DNA of 64,000 nt from Hesseltinella vesiculosa (Eukaryota; Mucoromycota; Mucoromycetes; Mucorales; Cunninghamellaceae): assembly GCA_002104935.1 (NCBI GenBank), contig MCGT01000011.1, forward strand, positions 186,001-250,000, in the 5' to 3' direction. Position 1 is the stretch's first letter. Every line of letters begins with the position of its first letter. Positions 57,405-64,000 of the stretch are shown piece after piece. The notes below the pieces were generated by a model. That model made no database searches. It saw only the letters and a list, made by a program, of their open reading frames with translations, and was not told the DNA's origin. Position numbers and translations under genes: made by a program.

Positions 57405-57694
57405 GTACTGTGTTTCCAAAAAAAAAAAGTCGCAAAGCAAGAAAAAAGTCAGCTATGAAAAAGGAAAATGAAGTGGTTAGTTTAGCAAAAGCTAGGCATC
57501 TTTTTATTTTTTTCCACTCACCCTTAGAAAAATTGAATTTGGCATCTTCTTTTTTGCTACTTACAGCCAGACAAGACGTTCAAAGAACTAACAGGTCATT
57601 TTGCCTGAGTGGATGCGAAGTCTGATCAGATTACTGCACAGTTGCTTTTTTTTGACTTACAGCTTATACGTCGTACAGGTTTTTGATACCTGGA
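57405..57694 (-). other. Fanzor 3' flank, candidate guide-RNA region
   Basis: About 290 bases between the Fanzor stop codon and the right end of the mariner element. In TnpB and Fanzor systems the guide RNA is transcribed from the nuclease 3' end into its downstream flank. I see no strong hairpin or terminal repeat by eye, so this is a positional candidate only. Confidence 0.25.
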
Positions 57695-60600
57695 TTAAGT
57701 GGGGGTTGGTTGGTTCGGTTGCGCATCTGGTGGCGAGGTTGTGGAAGGGTCGGCCTGATCTTGGTCTTGGGGGGTGAAAACAAGAGGCTTCACACCAAGA
57801 GCAGCAAAATGGGAGTGCGCATGGATGTTTCGGGAGGCGTTGCAATCTCGTTGCCACACAGTGCTACATGTTTCGCAACATTGCACTGCATGCAACTTTG
57901 ATTCGCCACCATCCACCGTCACGTTGGTCAAAGTCTTCTTCCCACATTTGCTGCAAACTTTGGACGAAAAGGCTTCGTCTGCATCGACCACAAAAATGGG
58001 GAATTGACGCTGGGCCAATCGAACCACTTTCTTGAAGCGATTTGCAAGACCAAGTGGCTTTTTGTTGAAGCGTCGCCTGCCAAATCTTCCATCACCAATG
58101 CACAGAAGGGGTATCTGGGTGGATGGTTGGAAAGGCAGGGGACGCCACTTTCCATTTCTTGTCTCGCTGAATAAAAAAGAAGTCAGTTTTTTTTTGTTGG
58201 TTTTGATTTTGACATTACCTTGGCTGAGGAGGGGAGGGATGTGCATGCTGACGCCGACGACTCTTAAAACTTCCATCTTCATTTAGCCGGCTCATGTATG
58301 TGTCGTGGCTGTTGTAGTTGGAGGCATGGGATCCGTACTTGCGACCACCGTCGACAAATATCTTGACCAGGTCGTGGTTAACGAGCTGCGCGCCCCTGTA
58401 GTTCAAGAAGCGGAGCTGCTGAATATCTTGGCCATAAAATAAGAGCAAGCGATCCAAATGGCGTAGCTTTTCAGTGATGTAGGCAGTGATGTTTTGGCGC
58501 ACTGATGTTTTTGGCGATCCAAAGGACGACTCAATTTCAGTGATGCCGTGCTGCTGCTTCCAGGCTTTGATATTTGCGACGGTTTTTCGATAGCCAGCTT
58601 TGACATAATATTCAGCACTGGAAAAGCGGCGGATCTGATGCCTTGGGTTCGGCGGTGTGGCTAGCAATGGTTCATCTGGGAGGTCCGCTGGGGAGAGGTA
58701 AGCACGGGGATCGGAGGAGTTTGATGCTACAAAGATGTCGGTGACGCCAGGATCTATACCCCAAACGTCCATTTGCTGCATGGCCACAGGGCTAATGTCG
58801 GTCAGTCGAAGAGGTTGGCCGATCGATGCACCAGACACCTTTTTGAATGGAACGCAAACGGAATAGCCATCAGTGTACAGCTGATTGAGGAAGATTCCGC
58901 GACTAGAAAATGAAAAGTGAGATATCTTTTTCCGGCAATGCCCTCACCTTTTTTTATATCTCTTTGTTTCCGACTTACCCACTATGGATCCTTTTCAAGT
59001 TCAGGATCTTGAAATTGTCATGCACTTGTCCAGCAACTGGGCGAATCGCTTGAGGTACGACGTAGTGTTCTAATCCGAAATGGCGCATGATTTCACCAAG
59101 AGAATCGTGGGAGACTTGAATGAATTTTCGAGTGAGAGACGGTGTGGGAAGGACCGAGAAAAGACGCACTTTTGGTGACACAAGGTATGCTTCGGATGAG
59201 AATGTGCCAGCAGCAAGAGCTCGTTGCGTTTCGGCCACAAGCGTGGTCACTTGTTGGCGGGATTGCTGAGAAAAGACACGAGGCAGTCGTTCAATGTCCA
59301 CTGGAGTGTTGTTGTTGATGGATTTGGATATACCACGGACGAGCTTTGACCGCTGGTGATGGTTCAGATAACTCCAGTCATGCATTCCAGAGAGCTGGTG
59401 ATGTGTCCAATTCCAATGAACGGAGGTTTGTGGCGCCGGTGCAGTATGTTGATCTTCATTTAGGCGCTCCAAGCTGCACAAGACATCAAATAGAATCTTG
59501 ATAAACAGGTGCGGATACCGGGTGATCGTTGTCGTTGTAATAGACACAGATGGAGGAGCCTGGCTACGAATAGCGTTGTCAGTTGAGAGAGATGGATCAG
59601 CTAGCGGAGGCAAGGTATAAGGACCAGTAGCAACATCAAGGCGCGAGATGCCAAGGGTTGAGATAGTGTCGATGGACATGGCTATGGCTGTGCTGACCGA
59701 GAGGTTGTCATCCTCTTCTTGGTTGTCCTCGTCGTCTTGGTTGTCCTCATCCACGTCTTGCTGTGGCAAGGGTCCTTCTTGTTCAATACGAATGGCGAGT
59801 TGTGTCCATCTGTCCCAAGTCTCGTCTATCAATTCGTTCAAAGCAGTGTCGACCTTGGCATCCACCATAGCATGGTCGATAGAATCTTCAACATTGATCG
59901 TCGGCCAAACTGGTTCAAAGTCTTGGTTTTGTGCACACGTGTCAAACACGAAATCCGCAAGGGCTCCAACTAGAAAGCGATTAAGTTCCTATTTGGAAAA
60001 AAAAAAGGTGAGCTGTGAATGGTGGAGGTTTTTTTGAGTTACTTACTGGAATAGAACGAGCAAGGCGAGCTTGCAAATAACCAATGTAGGCTTGGTCGAA
60101 ACCCTCGACCACATGATTCACCATGCTGGAGGCGTATGTGCGGGCCGTGGAAGCTAAAATCTTGGAAAAGCCAATAGGGCGTTTTCCTCGCACAGTAGAC
60201 GGGACCAGTGGACAGTGGACATTAGGATGCTGAATCAGAAATGTGGCAAACGATTCTTCAATGTGTTGACGGACCTCTTCAGTAAAGAGTGAGTTGTTCG
60301 ACCAAGATCGGCCAATGACAAGCTGAAACACACCATTGACAAACCGATAGTCCAGGAACACTAGAGGGATATCCAGGCCATTGGTGAGGCGGGAGTTGAA
60401 GTAATCCAGGATAAACAGGTGACTGCAAATCAACACACGACGATTAAAATCAACAACTGCTTGAAGGCCATCCATAAAAATTTCTTTCTCGGCATTGCGT
60501 AGCGATTTCAATAATGGGTACAGTCCATGCTTTATCGTGAGTGTCTTGGTCTTCTTTCCACCAAGCAATTGGTTCCCTTGTGCACGTTGAGAGGGTATGC

Positions 60601-60998
60601 GCTAGGGACATAGGCGACTTGATGATCTTGAATGGGTCAATGACGATTCTATGTTTCCATTCTTTATACAAGTTGGGCAGGGTCGTCGAGATCGTCGCTG
60701 TCGATCGATGGCAAGGCTACGCTCATCTCTCCCGGTACGCTTTGCTGCTTTTTCATCAGCATTCTGCCTTCTTTTTATTACATTCCTTGTTTTGTTTCGT
60801 CTTTGTCGCTTGACAGGGCCTGATGAGAAAAGCGATTAGATAACGGCGCTATCGAAAAGACAATTCATATGTATCATGCTTGGTCATACGTGACGTAGAA
60901 GGGCCAGCTTCTTCTTCAATTGGCACTAACTGAGTTCTATCCGACTCCATCTCGGGCGTATTTTGTCTTCTTTTTCTACCCTGCTTGGTACGGGCCAT
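57695..60998 (-). pseudogene. Fanzor (TnpB-like RNA-guided nuclease), interrupted by one TAG
   Basis: Five minus-strand exons (60998-60890, 60819-60047, 59988-58979, 58902-58219, 58166-57695) join in phase to 1016 codons. An N-terminal CPTC...THSRSSSRLCP knuckle (~84-108) is followed directly by an in-frame TAG at codon 109 (60604-60602); every later codon to the stop is open. The middle has KTLTIKHGLYPLLK and RGIFLNQLYTDGYSVCVPF. RuvC-I is VWGIDPGVTDIF (Asp ~681). The usual RuvC-II site reads CIGDGRFG without Glu, while Glu ~923 precedes SSKVCSKCG, the relocated position known in Fanzors. The zinc ribbon CSKCG/CETC and RuvC-III WQRDCNASRNI (Asp ~966) complete it. It could be a recent pseudogene, a sequencing error, or use a start after the TAG. 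Confidence 0.88.
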
Positions 60999-60999
60999 T

Positions 61000-61425
61000 T
61001 TTCGTGATGAAGGAAAACGAGAAGAAAGAAACAAAAAAAAAAAGGTGAAACGCGAGTTATATTTTCACTCCGCCATTTCCCCACGCTGCAACTGCGTCCC
61101 ATTCTTCCTTTCCATTTTAGTCTATTTTGATTCGTTGAATATTAGTAAATTGACCTAAGAGCATTTTCTTTTACTATTTAAAATTTATATATCCTGTATT
61201 TGGGCAATAATCGTTGCGATTCGTTGCACGGAACACAAACTGATAAAGCAGTAGGCCTGAGCTTTCGATATGCCTGAGATTTTTTATAATTTATGCTTAC
61301 ATTGCATGTCGACAATCCCTAGCCCATCACTTCCATGCCTGAGAGGTGTGTACCATTATTACCCCTCCATGTGCAAAATTTGATGTGAATCGATTTTTGA
61401 CGAATTTGAAGTTGATATTTGATCA
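61000..61425. other. Fanzor 5' flank
   Basis: A/T-rich, no gene. It should hold the Fanzor promoter. I searched by eye for a terminal repeat matching the 57.4-57.7 kb flank and found none. Confidence 0.35.
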
Positions 61426-61427
61426 GT

Positions 61428-61610
61428 TCGCCTGGGAGTCATCTGAAAAAATGGCATTTTTTAGCTGAAGTTTGAGACACATCAAAACTAACCTGCTAAA
61501 TATTAGCTAGGAGATCTCTACCAATCGATCTATTTTTTTTAGTATCATCACCACTCAACACGCTATTTACCCATGCGTAGTTTTACGTCAATCCATTGAT
61601 CTTGAAAAAA
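61428..61610. repeat. Dispersed repeat family, copy 6 (diverged)
   Basis: TTTGATCAGTTCGCCTGGGA, AAAATGGCATTTTTTAGCTG and AGTATCATCACCACTCAACA follow the family order with many changes. It is the most diverged copy. Confidence 0.45.
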
Positions 61611-61839
61611 AGTAAAGTCAGTATTTCACATTCCGATATCTGCTCGAATCTCTGTGATCAGACTAGCTGAATCATAGCTATCGTGTACGTTTGTATTAAC
61701 TAATGGTCTTGGTTAAAACCACTAATGATTCAAACATTGTGATCCAAGAACTATCTTGGGAGCACGAATAGGAAAAAAACGCCCTCTGATCGTACTCCAC
61801 TTTTTTTCAGTGTTGGCCATGTAATATTTTGATTGGCTA

Positions 61840-62720
61840 GAAATATTAACATCACTGATGAGATTCCAAAAGCAGAACGACATGCGACTTTTAGAATGCG
61901 ACAGCATTTGCTGGAAACACTGTACACTGTTTCCATGAATAAGTGGCGGCTCTCAAGGAAGACGAATTGCGGACTTTGGATTTCCGAGTGTCGCACAAGC
62001 CATGACAAATTTGGCGCAGCGTTTTTTTTTTCTTTGTCGTAGATATTTTTTTTTCGTGTCGTCATAGACTTGTCGTGCGACAAATTGTTACTTAAATTCA
62101 ACTACATAGGGGTCCTATGGAAGCAGCCATTGATGCGGGGAGATGAATTACCGATAAAGCCATGCAGATCCTTATAGAAACATTATTACACGCCGCGTTG
62201 ACTCGATGCGGCCGACCAGAATTGCTCAATCGGATTGAGCTCAGGGGAATAGGGTGGAAGATGCATGTATCGATACCCACGATTCCTGATGAAGGTATCG
62301 ATGGCCTTGGATTGATGAATTGGTGCATTGTCATCACCAAATAGCAGCCGTCAAATTCTGGATGTTGGTCCATAGTAATCATGACCTCATTCAAGAAGGC
62401 GATGTAGTGATGAGTGTTTGTGCCGATGCCAATGTGTTTGTAGGTAACTTGATCAAGTTTGCTTTTTTGTTCCTTGTAGCCGGACTTCTCATGCTGATTT
62501 GAACAACACCAGAAGCACAAGGACCAAGGATCGTGGATAAAGGCAACTTTCTCAAAATGCGACATTATGCATTTGGTCATCCTGCAAAAAAAAAAAAAAA
62601 CGCTGCGCCAAATTTGTCTTGGCTTGTGCGACACTCAGAAATCCAAAGTCCGCCACATGTCTTCCAGGAGAGCCGCCACTTATTCATGGAAAGAGTGTAA
62701 CTGAGGCAGGGCATGGATCA
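61840..62720 (-). mobile_element. Second mariner relic with inverted repeats
   Basis: Blocks CGGACTTTGGATTTCCGAGT, GTCGCACAAGCCATGACAAA and TTGGCGCAGCG at 61950-62020 return complemented at 62590-62690. The interior minus strand encodes TYKHIGIGTNTHHYIAFLNE, DNAPIHQSKAIDTFIRNRG and LPPYSPELNPIEQFWSAAS. The first of these is in a different frame from the last two, so the transposase is dead. Confidence 0.75.
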
Positions 62721-62984
62721 TGCCGTAAGTTGTGCATGCCTTTCCCCTGATTTTATTAACATCTGTTCTGAGTCACGAGCTAACTGCCCTCGTTACCTTT
62801 CATAACATGCCTTGGACAAACAGACTGTAAAAATTGCAGGTTTTCTGAGGCACTGATTTTTTCCACTGACCATACCAGAAGTCCAAAAAAGGTAAACTTG
62901 CCTTACGCGTTAGACAAATTTCTTTGGGTGACGTTAGATAAGAATTCCAAAAACAGAAAAAGGATTTTCGTATCCGTGAATTTT

Positions 62985-63275
62985 CTTAACCTCTCGTTTA
63001 GTTCTTCTCCGTCCAGTGTATTCGCTCCACAATCACCCTATCCACCACAACCCTTGACCCAAAACATCCTGGCCGATATGTTCACCAAGAATGCCGAACT
63101 GCAGAAATTCCTTTGGGTCACGACCAAAGACTGAATTGCCTAAAGGTTTTTGAACTCGTTGCCTACTTGGTGTCCATGCAGTGGTGGTGCACCAGCTGCA
63201 AAGGGAGAATTCAGGAATTGAAAACATCGACAAGATTGACACGATTCGACACCACCTCACTGATGCTTTAGAATG
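62985..63275 (+). repeat. Repeat X, right copy (fragment of an unknown gene)
   Basis: PQPLTQNILADMFTKNAELQ and KFLWVTTKD are encoded here; the later VFELVAYLVSM and ENIDKIDTIRHHLTDALE appear in other frames. The same sequence, complemented, lies at 47340-47720, and a short piece at 45285-45385. The two long copies face inward at opposite ends of the 16 kb island. Confidence 0.6.
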
Positions 63276-63339
63276 AAAAGAGCTCTGTCTTCCGTGTGCA
63301 TGTTGCTAGGTGTTTTTTTTTTTTTTTGGGGGGGGGGTT

Positions 63340-63456
63340 GTTCTTTCTTCCCTTGTTTCGTCCCTGTTCATGCACATATAAACTCTCACATCAAAGTTTA
63401 ATACATAACGTAACGAATGTTTATTGGGGCTGATGGAGTGGATGAAGAAATGGAGG
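63340..63456. repeat. Direct repeat flank, right copy (GLE1 3' region)
   Basis: Same orientation as 47205-47325: CTTCCCTTGTTTCGTCCCTG, AAGTTTAATACATAACGTAA, CGAATGTTTATTGG and GGATGAAGAAATGGAGG. It lies just downstream of GLE1. Confidence 0.75.
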
Positions 63457-63491
63457 GGCGGTGGATATCAAGTGGAGGGTTTTTCTGTTCG

Positions 63492-64000
63492 CTACTTGGG
63501 TGGGACTTCAGGGATGGGCGTGAGCATACCGGTTTGGAAGTAGTCTTCCAGATAGATCTTCAAACTGGTGATGGCGCCGACGTTGTCTTTGGCATGGTGG
63601 ACGGGGATGGTGGGGATCACTTGGTCGTACAGAAGCCGGAGAGCTTTGGGAAATTGCTGTGGGTAGGCGGCCAGCAGGTGGCGACCGGCAATTTCCAAAA
63701 AGCCGTGTAGCAGCAACGGGTTGATTTCGCGCTGGGCCATGTTCAACATGCGAGCAAACCAGGTCCAACCAAGACCAATGGCAAATGGGTTGTTGGGTAG
63801 TCCTGGTCCATTCGTGGTGGTGGTGATCAAGGCGGCGAAAAACATGACGTAGCATCGTTGCTGGGTCGCGTGCTGTAGAAATGGCTGGAACTCGTTCTTC
63901 TGCTCGTCATATTGGTAGTGTAGTAGGCGCTTGATAGCGCTGTGATCAAGGTTCTATGGAATTAAAAAAAATATGAGGCCCACACTTTCTCGTACCCGAG
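63492..64000 (-). CDS. gle1: GLE1 mRNA export factor, C-terminal part (runs off window)
   Basis: The last exon, 63953-63492, encodes NLDHSAIKRLLHYQYDEQKN, VMFFAALITTTTNGPGLPNN, GLGWTWFARMLNM and LLHGFLEIAGRHLLAAYPQQ before a TAG. This is the C-terminal HEAT-like domain of Gle1, which binds IP6 and stimulates the DEAD-box helicase Dbp5 at the nuclear pore. An intron (63957-63995) precedes it and the final bases of the upstream exon reach the window edge. It is convergent with RPF2 on the other side of the island. Confidence 0.82.

Noticed and set aside
60604..60672. Intron 60672-60604 (GTATAA...CCCTAG) removing the Fanzor TAG
   Set aside because: Splice signals look good, but it deletes the conserved knuckle and joins the wrong frame, leading to a stop.

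Overview
The window looks like nuclear DNA of an early-diverging fungus, most likely Mucoromycota (Mucorales type). Genes carry many 45-100 bp GT-AG introns with T-rich 3' ends, intergenic DNA is full of A/T homopolymers, and conserved eukaryotic genes are densely packed. All exon coordinates were read by eye from splice signals and frame continuity, and no homology search was run. Gene names rest on recognised motifs.

Housekeeping stretches. 0.5-9.9 kb: a 7TM protein (-), a Timeless/Tof1/Swi1 fork-protection gene (+) and APC5 of the anaphase-promoting complex (-). 14-35.7 kb is a compact run: an unknown acidic protein (+), translocon-associated protein alpha (TRAP-alpha/Irc22 type, +), a Ran1-type kinase (+), a DHA2 drug transporter (-), an EBP2-like nucleolar protein (-), MED28 (+), TRM10 (-), a small PPxY membrane protein (+), a C2H2 zinc-finger protein (-) and RRP12 (+). 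RPF2 (+, 45.9-47.1 kb) and the 3' end of GLE1 (-, window edge) bracket the main mobile region. Several divergent pairs share 150-210 bp promoters. Ribosome biogenesis is over-represented (EBP2, RRP12, RPF2).

Mobile and repeat-rich stretches. At 17.5-19.1 kb lies a Tc1/mariner relic. At 36.7-40.0 kb a TIR-bounded unit with a TA duplication encodes a PD-(D/E)XK-like nuclease protein; a truncated copy of that gene is at 10.1-11.1 kb. At 41.2-44.6 kb nested inverted-repeat elements include a roughly 1 kb near-perfect palindrome. Between RPF2 and GLE1 a roughly 16 kb island (47.3-63.3 kb) is flanked by ~115 bp direct repeats. It holds a 3.5 kb mariner element (DD34E transposase plus two extra genes, ~345 bp TIRs, TA duplication), fragments of APC5, decayed coding sequence, another mariner relic and a large Fanzor gene.

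The most notable item is the Fanzor (eukaryotic TnpB-like, RNA-guided nuclease family) at 57.7-61.0 kb (-). It has five exons and about 1015 codons, with the RuvC Asp residues, the relocated Glu and the CxxC zinc ribbon all visible. One in-frame TAG at codon 109 interrupts it. A short second Fanzor relic lies near 6.5 kb. A dispersed non-autonomous repeat family of at least six copies runs through the window.
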